A stretch of 12,176 bases of DNA from Bacillota bacterium (GTDB lineage Bacteria; Bacillota; Clostridia; Lachnospirales; Lachnospiraceae), in NCBI GenBank assembly GCA_023413555.1, contig JAEZPG010000125.1:1-12176 (forward strand), given 5' to 3'. The position numbers were made by a program, and so were the translations under genes. Below the pieces are notes generated by a model that had not been told where the DNA came from, made no database searches, and saw nothing but the letters and a program-made list of their open reading frames with translations. This document shows positions 1 through 6,085 of this stretch, piece after piece; the first letter of the stretch is position 1; the number at the start of each line of letters is the position of its first letter.

Positions 1-89
1 TTGGTCACTTAGGAGCCATGACACTGACCGAGAAAGATTATACTCACAGGGATGTCAAAGAATTAATAAAAGCAATTAACATGATTTAA
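1..89 (+). CDS. C-terminal end of a possible tyrosine recombinase (partial, runs off the left edge)
   Basis: An open frame enters from the left edge and stops at a TAA at 87-89, leaving 29 readable codons. The peptide contains GHLGAMTLTEKDYTH followed by a charged helix-like tail (RDVKELIKAINMI). This resembles the end of phage and transposon tyrosine integrases, where the box II histidine in a GH pair is followed 10-12 residues later by the nucleophilic tyrosine, often in a YTH context. On that reading the tyrosine in DYTH would be the catalytic one. An in-frame ATG at 18-20 sits behind a GGAG-like stretch, but a 23-codon gene starting there is less likely than a truncated longer one. The fragment is too short for a firm family call. 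It could be an intact gene cut by the window edge or a remnant. Confidence 0.45.
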   Translation, partial: GHLGAMTLTEKDYTHRDVKELIKAINMI

Positions 90-156
90 GGAGCCAATGT
101 CATTTATATCTTACTTATATTTTCTAAAGAGGTAATTATCAAATGTCTATTTATCA

Positions 157-207
157 CAAAAAGAAAGGATGTCTCTTAGACAGATAAATCCATCTGAAAA
201 ACATCCT
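157..207 (-). terminator. Stem-loop with T-rich tail on the minus strand
   Basis: AGGATGT (166-172) pairs with ACATCCT (201-207), and an inner pair CAGAT (181-185)/ATCTG (192-196) stacks inside. Read on the minus strand the stem is followed by TTTCTTTTT (157-165), as in an intrinsic terminator. On the plus strand the tail is AAATAATTT, a weaker terminator that could also end the gene stopping at 89. The hairpin lies about 220 bases beyond the rpsI terminator, so it seems to close a second minus-strand unit or to act as backup. Confidence 0.6.
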
Positions 208-429
208 AAATAATTTCTAATATTTGTGTCTTTTAAGTTGCTTTCGTGTTATTTGTTTGTCGCTTATGTGTTACTTATCCAGTCAAGTCAAGCACATTTC
301 GGAGCAACCCATAACTCTTGAAATCCAGTAACTAAGCCATTTTCCAAGTTTCTATAGCTCTTACCCATGCACCTCGATTCCGCTGTGCTCCATCTCGTTC
401 ACGGGCTTCGCCCTATGCCGTAAAACACG
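208..429 (-). other. Non-coding stretch with repeats and small hairpins, function unknown
   Basis: I see no convincing gene here. It does contain structure. There is an imperfect 15-base direct repeat (237-251 and 259-273, three mismatches), a doubled GTCAA (282-291), and a tight GGGC-TTC-GCCC hairpin (403-413). On the minus strand two short open frames abut. One ends ...EMEHSGIEVHG with a stop at 361-363. The other runs from an ATG at 366-368 for 26 codons to a TGA at 288-290. Neither has a ribosome site, so they look like chance or decayed frames inside a repeat. The stretch is bounded by the rpsI terminator on one side and a second minus-strand terminator on the other. It could be an interspersed repeat, a small RNA, or remnant DNA linked to the recombinase end. 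Confidence 0.35.
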
Positions 430-467
430 AAAAGCCCCACTCTTGTGCAAGCACAAGTGGGACTTTT
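430..467 (-). terminator. Intrinsic terminator of rplM-rpsI (probably bidirectional)
   Basis: A long hairpin lies 39 bases after the rpsI stop. The paired segments are AAAAG (430-434) with CTTTT (463-467), CCCAC (436-440) with GTGGG (457-461), and TTGTGC (443-448) with GCACAA (451-456), with a small mismatch and a two-base bulge. Read on the minus strand the stem ends in GGGGCTTTT and continues T-rich (CGTGTTTTA). The other strand ends in CTTTTCATATTTT, so it can stop transcription from both sides. Confidence 0.85.
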
Positions 468-505
468 CATATTTTCCGTCGCATGGCTCATTGCCAACGC
501 GAATA

Positions 506-898
506 TTATCTCTTGGAGAACTGTGGTGCACGTCTCGCAGCTTTGAGACCATATTTCTTTCTTTCTTTCATACGTGGATCTCTTGTTAAGAATCCTGCTT
601 TCTTAAGGGCTGGACGATAGTCACCGTCTGCCTGTAATAAAGCTCTAGAAATACCATGTCTGATTGCACCAGCTTGACCAGTGAATCCACCACCATGCAC
701 GTTAACTAATACATCAAACTTGTCTGCTGTCTCTGTAAGAGCAAGTGGTTGTTTTACGATTAATTTTAAAGTATCAAGACCGAAATATTCTTCCATGTCT
801 CTTTTATTTATAATAATCTTACCTGTTCCAGGTACTAAATATACACGAGCAATACTGCTTTTTCTTCTACCAGTTCCGTAAAATTTTGCTTTAGCCAC
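506..898 (-). CDS. rpsI: 30S ribosomal protein S9
   Basis: S9 (uS9) of the small ribosomal subunit; its basic C-terminal tail reaches toward the tRNA in the P site. The protein is 130 residues, the normal bacterial length. It shows the family hallmarks YGTGRRKSSIARV near the N-terminus, NVHGGGFTGQAGAIRHGISRAL in the middle, and LTRDPRMKERKKYGLKAARRAPQFSKR at the end, including the conserved terminal SKR. The start is GTG (896-898), not ATG, set by a strong AAGGAGG at 907-913 eight bases upstream. It follows rplM after 28 bases and is almost certainly co-transcribed with it from the promoter at 1492-1520. A hairpin terminator follows at 430-467. The identification is secure. Confidence 0.98.
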   Translation of the reverse strand: MAKAKFYGTGRRKSSIARVYLVPGTGKIIINKRDMEEYFGLDTLKLIVKQPLALTETADKFDVLVNVHGGGFTGQAGAIRHGISRALLQADGDYRPALKKAGFLTRDPRMKERKKYGLKAARRAPQFSKR

Positions 899-906
899 TG
901 TTATTT

Positions 907-913
907 CCTCCTT
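907..913 (-). promoter_or_regulatory. Ribosome binding site fixing the GTG start of rpsI
   Basis: AAGGAGG on the minus strand, eight bases before GTG 896-898. It rules out a later ATG start and gives the expected MAKAKFYGTGRRK N-terminus. Confidence 0.85.
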
Positions 914-926
914 CCGATTACCCTAA

Positions 927-1361
927 TTAATATTTGATTTCTAATACTTCTGGCTTCTGAGCTTGGTTCTTGTGCTCTGGTCCAGCGTATACGTTTAATT
1001 TCTTAATCATCTGTCTTCCTAAAGGTCCCTTTGGAAGCATGCCCTTAACAGCAAGATAAATAACATCTTCAGGCTTAGTAGCTAACATCTCTTTTAATGT
1101 AGTTTCTTTCATTCCACCTACATAATCAGAATGTTTATAGTAAATCTTCTGGTCTAATTTCTTACCAGTAACTTTAATCTTATCAGCATTAACAACGATT
1201 ACATAATCTCCACAGTCTTCGTGTGGTGTATAGATTGGTTTGTTCTTACCTCTTAAAACTTTAGCAATCTCAGAAGAAAGACGACCTAATGTATGCTCAG
1301 TAGCATCTACTACATACCATTTTCTTTCAATTGTTGATGGACTAGCCATAAAACTCTTCAT
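927..1361 (-). CDS. rplM: 50S ribosomal protein L13
   Basis: L13 (uL13), an early-assembling protein of the large ribosomal subunit. It is 144 residues, typical for bacteria. Visible hallmarks are the N-terminal TIERKWYVVDATEHTLGRLSSEIAKVLRGKNKP, YTPHEDCGDYVIVVNADKIKVTGKK, the YYKHSDYVGG segment, and MLPKGPLGRQMIKKLNVYAGPEHKNQAQKPE near the end. The ATG (1359-1361) has AGGAGG at 1369-1374 seven bases upstream, and the MKSFMA... start matches the Firmicute form of the protein. It is the first gene of a two-gene operon with rpsI. Expression is probably set by the consensus promoter at 1492-1520 and by the structured leader before the gene, which resembles the autoregulatory L13 leader of Firmicutes. 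The identification is secure. Confidence 0.98.
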   Translation of the reverse strand: MKSFMASPSTIERKWYVVDATEHTLGRLSSEIAKVLRGKNKPIYTPHEDCGDYVIVVNADKIKVTGKKLDQKIYYKHSDYVGGMKETTLKEMLATKPEDVIYLAVKGMLPKGPLGRQMIKKLNVYAGPEHKNQAQKPEVLEIKY

Positions 1362-1375
1362 GGTGTTACCTCCTT

Positions 1376-1485
1376 AAAAATTATACATCATATATCGTTT
1401 ATTCATTGTAGTTATCTATGTTAAAATACTTTTTACCGGGGCTTTGGCTTAAGTATTTTTACGCACCTTAATTAACTTGTCACAG
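1376..1485 (-). ncRNA. 5' leader of rplM-rpsI, candidate L13 ribosomal-protein leader
   Basis: From the predicted transcription start near 1485 there are about 125 untranslated bases before rplM. The leader holds a hairpin pairing AAAATACTT (1451-1459) with AAGTATTTT (1423-1431) around a GC-rich loop (AAGCCAAAGCCCCGGT on the minus strand). It is preceded by the purine-rich stretch AATTAAGGTGCGTAA. A 10-base direct repeat, ATAGATAACT on the minus strand, flanks the hairpin (1484-1493 and 1410-1419). Firmicutes are known to carry a structured L13 leader in this position for feedback control by L13. The placement and the hairpin are seen; assignment to that RNA family is inferred and was not tested against a covariance model. 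Confidence 0.5.
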
Positions 1486-1491
1486 TTATCT

Positions 1492-1520
1492 ATTATATTA
1501 CATAATTCAAAGGTTGTCAA
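1492..1520 (-). promoter_or_regulatory. Consensus sigma-A promoter of rplM-rpsI
   Basis: On the minus strand, TTGACA (1515-1520), a 17-base spacer, and TATAAT (1492-1497): a perfect match to the housekeeping consensus, as expected for a ribosomal protein operon. Transcription should start about 1485. It diverges from the degV promoter, with roughly 60 bases between the two -35 boxes. Confidence 0.9.
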
Positions 1521-1578
1521 CGTCTTTAGTGGGCTGTTTTATGGTTTTTGTAATTTTTCTACTGTCCAAAAAAATATA

Positions 1579-1607
1579 TTGATTTCTATGTGATATTACT
1601 TTATTAT
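1579..1607 (+). promoter_or_regulatory. Likely promoter of the DegV-family gene
   Basis: TTGATT (1579-1584), a 17-base spacer and TATTAT (1602-1607), giving a start near 1614 and a leader of about 70 bases. The leader includes a doubled CTACATAAT (1651-1659, 1661-1669) just before the ribosome site AAGGAG (1670-1675). Confidence 0.65.
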
Positions 1608-1683
1608 TATGTTAAGTGGTAATTATTAAATCGATATCTAGTATTCAAAACTACATAATTCTACATAATAAGGAGACAACTAC

Positions 1684-2553
1684 ATGAGGCCATTTATTAT
1701 TTCAGTTGACACCACTTCCGATTTACCGGAAGAGTATCTGGAAGAGCATGGTATTCCCGTGCACCCATTACACTATATTATTGATGAAATGGAATATGGA
1801 AAAGAACTTGGAGAGCTAACTCCCCATGATTTTTACCAAACCATGAGAGACGGTAAGATGCCTATGACCAATGCCACCAACATTGACTATGATATTCAAC
1901 TGATGGAAGAAGCAGTAAAGCAAGGCTATGATATTATTCATTTACCATTCTCCTCGGCCATGAGTGCAAGTTACAGTAATGCTACCTTGGCCGCTACCCA
2001 GGTGATGGAAGGTTATCCTGAGGCAAGAATAGTGGTAATTGATACACTGACAGCAACCGCTGGTCTTGGGATATTGGTTCGAAAGGCAGTAGAGATGAAA
2101 GAAGCTGGAGCGACCTTTGAGGAAATCGTGTTTTGGATTAAGAAAACTGCTCCTCATGTAGTTTGCCATTTTACACTACCTGATTTATTTCATATGTGGA
2201 GAGGGGGAAGACTTAAGAAATCCTCTGCCATATTAGGAACTGCACTTAAATTGCACCCTGTTCTTCATGTGAATGACAAGGGGGGGCTAGAAGCTATCAA
2301 GAAAGTGAGAGGGCGAAAGGCTGCTATTAATGCCTTAGCAGATGGTATTAAGCCACTATATGAGGCAGGTACTCTACCTGATTGTATTGCTATTACCCAT
2401 GGCGATAGCCTGGAGGACGCTAAGCTAGTTGGCAAACGTTTGGAGGATAAGTACGGTGTAAGCAATATTTACTATTCCTATCTTAGTCCTACCCTTGGTG
2501 CCCATTCGGGCCCTAGTACGCTAGCCATTGGCTATATTGGAACCACAAGATAG
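1684..2553 (+). CDS. DegV family protein (fatty-acid-binding, probable FakB-like)
   Basis: DegV-family proteins bind a long-chain fatty acid in a buried pocket. Characterised members (FakB) present it to the kinase FakA for phosphorylation and use in phospholipid synthesis. This one has 289 residues, the family's normal size. The N-terminal strand motif SVDTTSDLP (7-15) is followed by MTNATN (61-66), where many relatives have TSQPS. Then come SSAMSASYSNA (90-100), VIDTLTATAGLG (118-129) and the lid segment MWRGGRLKKSSAILG (171-185). Near the end is LGAHSGPSTLAIGYIG (271-286), a version of the usual G-H-x-GPG-x-x-G motif with Ser for the second Gly. AAGGAG at 1670-1675 fixes the ATG. It is a single-gene unit with its own promoter and terminator, on the opposite strand to its neighbours. 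No fakA-like kinase is in the window. The family is firm; the ligand is inferred. Confidence 0.92.
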   Translation: MRPFIISVDTTSDLPEEYLEEHGIPVHPLHYIIDEMEYGKELGELTPHDFYQTMRDGKMPMTNATNIDYDIQLMEEAVKQGYDIIHLPFSSAMSASYSNATLAATQVMEGYPEARIVVIDTLTATAGLGILVRKAVEMKEAGATFEEIVFWIKKTAPHVVCHFTLPDLFHMWRGGRLKKSSAILGTALKLHPVLHVNDKGGLEAIKKVRGRKAAINALADGIKPLYEAGTLPDCIAITHGDSLEDAKLVGKRLEDKYGVSNIYYSYLSPTLGAHSGPSTLAIGYIGTTR

Positions 2554-2557
2554 AACA

Positions 2558-2599
2558 GGAAAGGGGCTGTAGCCAATCACTACAGCCCTTTCCTTTCAT
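2558..2599 (+). terminator. Terminator after degV, shared with the convergent operon
   Basis: GGAAAGGGGCTGTAG (2558-2572) pairs with CTACAGCCCTTTCC (2580-2593) with one bulged G, around a seven-base loop, followed by TTTCATTTTC. It starts four bases after the degV stop. The reverse reading has a weaker T-rich tail and probably ends the minus-strand operon whose last gene stops at 2618. Confidence 0.88.
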
Positions 2600-2617
2600 T
2601 TTCTATGAATTACAAAG

Positions 2618-3553
2618 CTAATTATACATCCACTTAATCTCTTCTTCTATTGCTTGAATAAAATTCTTCTGACTACATTCACTAGGTAAATGTCTACCTT
2701 CTGTTACAATCTCATATACATACTGCTCTGGGGCAGGAAGAACACTCTTCATTTTTCTAAAATAAAAGCCTTCTCCCTCCTCCCACATAATATATAAAAT
2801 CTTTTTGTACTGAAGATAGTCTTTTAAAGATCGTATGCCATATGCCTTTTTTAATTTTCCTTCCAACTTAGTAGGGTTAGCCAGTTTTTTATGGCAATTA
2901 CTCCATGCTTGGTTAAGAAGATCCGGCAAAGTATCTGATAGGTGACCACGAGGAATCTCATAATAACAATCCATCATTTCTACATTGGGATACAGATAAC
3001 TAGTAGTACTGCAAGGTATTAAGGTGAGATTTCCTAACTTATCATATAACGCAATGATATATCCTCTTCGTTTCCATAATTCCTGGCATTTATTCACCTT
3101 ACTTAACTGAAAGCCTTTGACAAGAGCCGTTAAGACACCAAAGATACTAATTATGACAACAATCCACCAAAAATTAGTCTTAGGAGAATTAAGTTCCAGA
3201 TATACCTTTCCATTACATTCTACTCCATAAACCGTAATACTTTTATTATTTTTAGGGGCCGATTTTTTTACCCAAACCTCTACTTTATCATTAAGTAACG
3301 TATCATAAAAGAAATCGGAGGCGTCAAATTCCAACCTACGTTCCGGAGCAACCGAATAAATAAGGCCTTCTTCCCCTTGCATATTGTAACCTGTTGCCGT
3401 CTCAGAATCATATTCAAAATCCTTTATTTTAAACGAAATCTTCTTATACGGACTGGCTGTACTAATCACTAAGAAGACAGATACTCCTAGCAAAATACCA
3501 AACATTATAGTCAATCCCACTATTTTATGCACTAATTTTTTCTTAATTGTCAT
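2618..3553 (-). CDS. Unknown membrane protein with two TM segments and a soluble C-terminal domain
   Basis: I do not recognise this 311-residue protein. It has a basic N-terminus (MTIKKK), a membrane segment at about 11-31, and a roughly 95-residue polar region rich in beta-type residues (33-126). A second membrane segment lies at about 127-148, followed by a 160-residue soluble domain. By the positive-inside rule the region between the helices should be outside, with both ends in the cytoplasm. The first part (two helices around a small beta domain) resembles DUF3592-type membrane proteins. The end (YEIPRGHLSDTLPDLLNQAWSNC, 198-220) faintly recalls CdiI-type immunity proteins. Both are impressions by eye. 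The ATG (3551-3553) has AGGGGG at 3560-3565. It follows truA by 57 bases on the same strand with no terminator between, so it is probably the last gene of the ecf-truA operon. Confidence 0.75.
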   Translation of the reverse strand: MTIKKKLVHKIVGLTIMFGILLGVSVFLVISTASPYKKISFKIKDFEYDSETATGYNMQGEEGLIYSVAPERRLEFDASDFFYDTLLNDKVEVWVKKSAPKNNKSITVYGVECNGKVYLELNSPKTNFWWIVVIISIFGVLTALVKGFQLSKVNKCQELWKRRGYIIALYDKLGNLTLIPCSTTSYLYPNVEMMDCYYEIPRGHLSDTLPDLLNQAWSNCHKKLANPTKLEGKLKKAYGIRSLKDYLQYKKILYIMWEEGEGFYFRKMKSVLPAPEQYVYEIVTEGRHLPSECSQKNFIQAIEEEIKWMYN

Positions 3554-3610
3554 AGTATTCCCCCTGATTATTCTCCAATGAATGACTTTAGTGCTCCCCT
3601 AAACTTCTAT

Positions 3611-4354
3611 CTATTGAACTTCATACTTAATCTGAAGTAAGGTCAATCCACAGGCTGGAGCGGTGGGACCTGCTGCCTCCCTGTCCTTTGCCAGTAGAAT
3701 TCCTTCCATTTCCTCTGGTTTTCGATTGCCTAATCCTACTTGAAGTAGAGTGCCAGCAATGATCCTTACCATATTATATAAAAAACCATTTCCCCGAATG
3801 GTAATCATGATTTCCTCATTTTCTTTTGTAACCTGAAGGGAATAAATCGTCCGAACAGTTTCTTTTGCCTGGGTATGAATAGAGCAAAAGCTCTTAAAAT
3901 CATGCTCTCCTACCAGATAATCTGCTGCCTCTTGCATCTTCTCCACATCTAAATTACAATAGGTGAAATGCGCATATAAGCGTTTTAAAGGATTGGGAAA
4001 CGCAGCATTTACAATACGATACTGATAGGTCTTATTACAATTCACCTTGCGAGGATGAAAATCTAAGGGCACTTCACAGGAACTCTGAACACGAATATCC
4101 TCTGGAAGCCTCTGATTCAAGGCGTAGGAAAACTTTTCCCCAGGTATTTTAGAGTCTGTATCAAAGACTGCCACATTGCCCATGGCATGAACACCAGAGT
4201 CTGTACGACTAGCCCCAATGACAGTTATCGTCTCATGAAGAAGACTAGTGAGGGCTTCATTTAGCACACCCTCCACCGTAATGGCATTAGGCTGCGCCTG
4301 CCATCCACAGTAAGCTGTACCATCATAAGCAACAATTAACTTTACACGCTTCAT
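3611..4354 (-). CDS. truA: tRNA pseudouridine(38-40) synthase TruA
   Basis: TruA converts uridines 38, 39 and 40 of the tRNA anticodon arm to pseudouridine. The protein is 247 residues, the usual bacterial length. The N-terminal YDGTAYCGWQ (10-19) and the catalytic motif GASRTDSGVHA (47-57) are clear; D52 is the catalytic aspartate. Further hallmarks are the FHPR(K) segment after the catalytic domain, KTYQYRI, FTYCNLDVEKM, HDFKSFC, and GNGFLYNMVRIIAGTLLQVGLG near the C-terminus. The ATG (4352-4354) has AGGAGG at 4363-4368. That ribosome site shares bases with the ecfT stop codon (TAG 4367-4369), only 12 bases apart, so translation of the two is likely coupled. The neighbourhood ecfA1-ecfA2-ecfT-truA is the common Firmicute order. 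The identification is secure. Confidence 0.97.
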   Translation of the reverse strand: MKRVKLIVAYDGTAYCGWQAQPNAITVEGVLNEALTSLLHETITVIGASRTDSGVHAMGNVAVFDTDSKIPGEKFSYALNQRLPEDIRVQSSCEVPLDFHPRKVNCNKTYQYRIVNAAFPNPLKRLYAHFTYCNLDVEKMQEAADYLVGEHDFKSFCSIHTQAKETVRTIYSLQVTKENEEIMITIRGNGFLYNMVRIIAGTLLQVGLGNRKPEEMEGILLAKDREAAGPTAPACGLTLLQIKYEVQ

Positions 4355-4366
4355 CTTCTCTACCTC

Positions 4367-5179
4367 CTAAAACCATGGTATGAAAATATTCAGCACAATC
4401 AAAACTGCTATATAAGATACAAGACATAGATAAGCAACAGCATCTCTCTTCTTATATTGCAAAGGTTTCATCTTCGTTCGATGATTGCCTCCATTATAGC
4501 ATCTTGCCTCCATGGCCATTGCTAGGTCGGTGGCACGACGAAAAGCGGAGATAAACAGTGGTACCAAAAGCGGTATCAAGGATTTGGCTTTCCTAATCAG
4601 ACCACCAGACTCAAAGTCTGCTCCTCTTGCCATCTGGGCTTTCATAATCTTATCCGTTTCCTCCATTAAAATTGGAATAAAACGTAAAGCAATGGACATC
4701 ATCATGGCGATTTCATGAATTGGAATCTTTATCTTTTTCAGTGGAGACAAGCCTGTCTCTAGACCATCTGTCAAGCTATTTGGTGTGGTGGTAAAGGTCA
4801 TAAGGGAGCTACCAATAATCAATAGCAGAATTCTTGTGGCCATAAATGTTGCCAGCAATACACCTTCTAAAGTGATAGTAAAAATCCAGAACTTCACTAA
4901 CACCGTATCCCCTGAGGTCATAAATACATTAAAAAGTACAGTAAACAACACTAGGAAAACTACTGCTTTCAAGCCCTTGATAATATGTCGAAACGGCACC
5001 TTTGACAGCGTTATTATCGTTGATAAGAATGCCACAACTACTACGTAACCTGCAAAGGAATCAAACAGAAATAGGGATGCAATATATAATATTGTGCCTA
5101 GTAGCTTTACCCTAGGGTCCAAGCGGTGAATCACCGATTCCACCGGGTAATATTGTCCAAATGTAATATCTCTAATCAT
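4367..5179 (-). CDS. ecfT: ECF transporter transmembrane component EcfT
   Basis: EcfT is the membrane scaffold that couples the EcfA1/EcfA2 ATPases to interchangeable substrate-binding S subunits for vitamins, cofactors or metal ions. The 270-residue protein has about five membrane helices (26-42, 44-60, 70-90, 105-130, 248-268) and a long amphipathic coupling region between them. The two short motifs that dock into the ATPases are visible: ARG at 184-186 (MKAQMARGADFE) and a second at 225-227 (AMEARCYNGG), where Cys replaces the usual Gly. The N-terminal YYPVESVIHRLDPRVKLLG is typical of the family. The start ATG (5177-5179) has GGAG about five bases upstream. It follows ecfA2 by 24 bases and overlaps the truA ribosome site. 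No S component is recognisable in the window, so substrate choice is set elsewhere, as in group II ECF systems. Confidence 0.95.
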   Translation of the reverse strand: MIRDITFGQYYPVESVIHRLDPRVKLLGTILYIASLFLFDSFAGYVVVVAFLSTIITLSKVPFRHIIKGLKAVVFLVLFTVLFNVFMTSGDTVLVKFWIFTITLEGVLLATFMATRILLLIIGSSLMTFTTTPNSLTDGLETGLSPLKKIKIPIHEIAMMMSIALRFIPILMEETDKIMKAQMARGADFESGGLIRKAKSLIPLLVPLFISAFRRATDLAMAMEARCYNGGNHRTKMKPLQYKKRDAVAYLCLVSYIAVLIVLNIFIPWF

Positions 5180-5203
5180 AGTTACTCCATATCTTTCTAT
5201 ATA

Positions 5204-6064
5204 CTACAGTCTTCCTGTGGACTTGGCCCATGAAAGAATATCCCGTTTAGCTTCCTCTACCGTGGTAGCCTTAGGATCCACTGGAATACCACTTTCTTTT
5301 AACACGTGCATAATATAGGTAACCTGAGGGGCTGCCAATCCCATTTGCTCCAATTCGACATATCTGGCAAACACATCTACTGGTTTACCATCCATGGCTA
5401 CAGCACCTTTGTTCATCACAATAATACGTTCTACATACTGAGCAACATCCTCCATACTATGAGATACCAGAATAACAGTAATTCTCCACTCCCTGTGAAG
5501 CTTGCTGATTTGACCTAAAATCTCATCTCTTCCCATAGGATCAAGACCTGCGGTAGGCTCATCCAGAATCAACACCTCAGGATGCATGGCAAGTACACCG
5601 GCTATAGCCACTCTTCTCTTCTGACCACCGGATAATTCAAACGGGGACACTTGATATAAGTCTGGTCCAATCCCTACTTGCTCAAGCGCTTCCCTCGCTC
5701 TAGATAAAACTTCATTTTCAGGTAAACCAAGGTTGATGGGTCCAAACATAACATCCTTCATAACGGTTGTCTCAAACAACTGATGCTCCGGATATTGAAA
5801 CACCAGTCCTACCTTACTTCGTAATTCCCTCATGGAATATTGTTCATCATATATATTCTGCCCATTCACCGTAATCGTCCCAGACGTCGCTTTCATTAAT
5901 CCATTAAAATGTTGAATTAAAGTGGATTTACCAGAACCGGTATGTCCTATTAGACCAATAAACTGCCCATCCTCTATCTTAAGATTAATATCTGACAACG
6001 CCTTTTTCTCGTAGGCAGTGCCAAGACTATACACATAATTTACATGTTCTAATTTGATTGACAT
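5204..6064 (-). CDS. ecfA2: ECF transporter ATPase EcfA2
   Basis: This is the second ATPase of the shared energising module. It hydrolyses ATP as a heterodimer with EcfA1 on the cytoplasmic side of EcfT. All ABC motifs are intact in the 286 residues: Walker A GHTGSGKST (40-48), Q-loop Q90 in VFQYPEHQLFE, signature LSGGQKRR (144-151), Walker B VLILDEP (164-170) and H-loop H202 in VSHSMED. FQYPEHQLFE after the Q-loop is characteristic of EcfA2; EcfA1 has FQNPDNQ. The C-terminal 60 residues form the usual EcfA dimerisation tail. The ATG (6062-6064) has AAAGGG at 6073-6078. It begins 21 bases after ecfA1 ends, in the same operon. Confidence 0.96.
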   Translation of the reverse strand: MSIKLEHVNYVYSLGTAYEKKALSDINLKIEDGQFIGLIGHTGSGKSTLIQHFNGLMKATSGTITVNGQNIYDEQYSMRELRSKVGLVFQYPEHQLFETTVMKDVMFGPINLGLPENEVLSRAREALEQVGIGPDLYQVSPFELSGGQKRRVAIAGVLAMHPEVLILDEPTAGLDPMGRDEILGQISKLHREWRITVILVSHSMEDVAQYVERIIVMNKGAVAMDGKPVDVFARYVELEQMGLAAPQVTYIMHVLKESGIPVDPKATTVEEAKRDILSWAKSTGRL

Positions 6065-6085
6065 CGGTATTACCCTTTCTTAACA

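Noticed and set aside
288..368. 26-codon minus-strand frame (starts MGKSYRNLENG)
   Set aside because: No ribosome site and no known peptide family. Treated as part of the unexplained element, not as a gene.
361..552. 63-codon minus-strand open frame over the rpsI terminator
   Set aside because: It overlaps the end of rpsI in another frame, crosses the terminator hairpin and has no ribosome site. Only its last residues may matter, as a possible repeat signature.
4785..5048. 87-codon plus-strand frame inside ecfT
   Set aside because: Antisense shadow of a conserved membrane protein; low-complexity translation.
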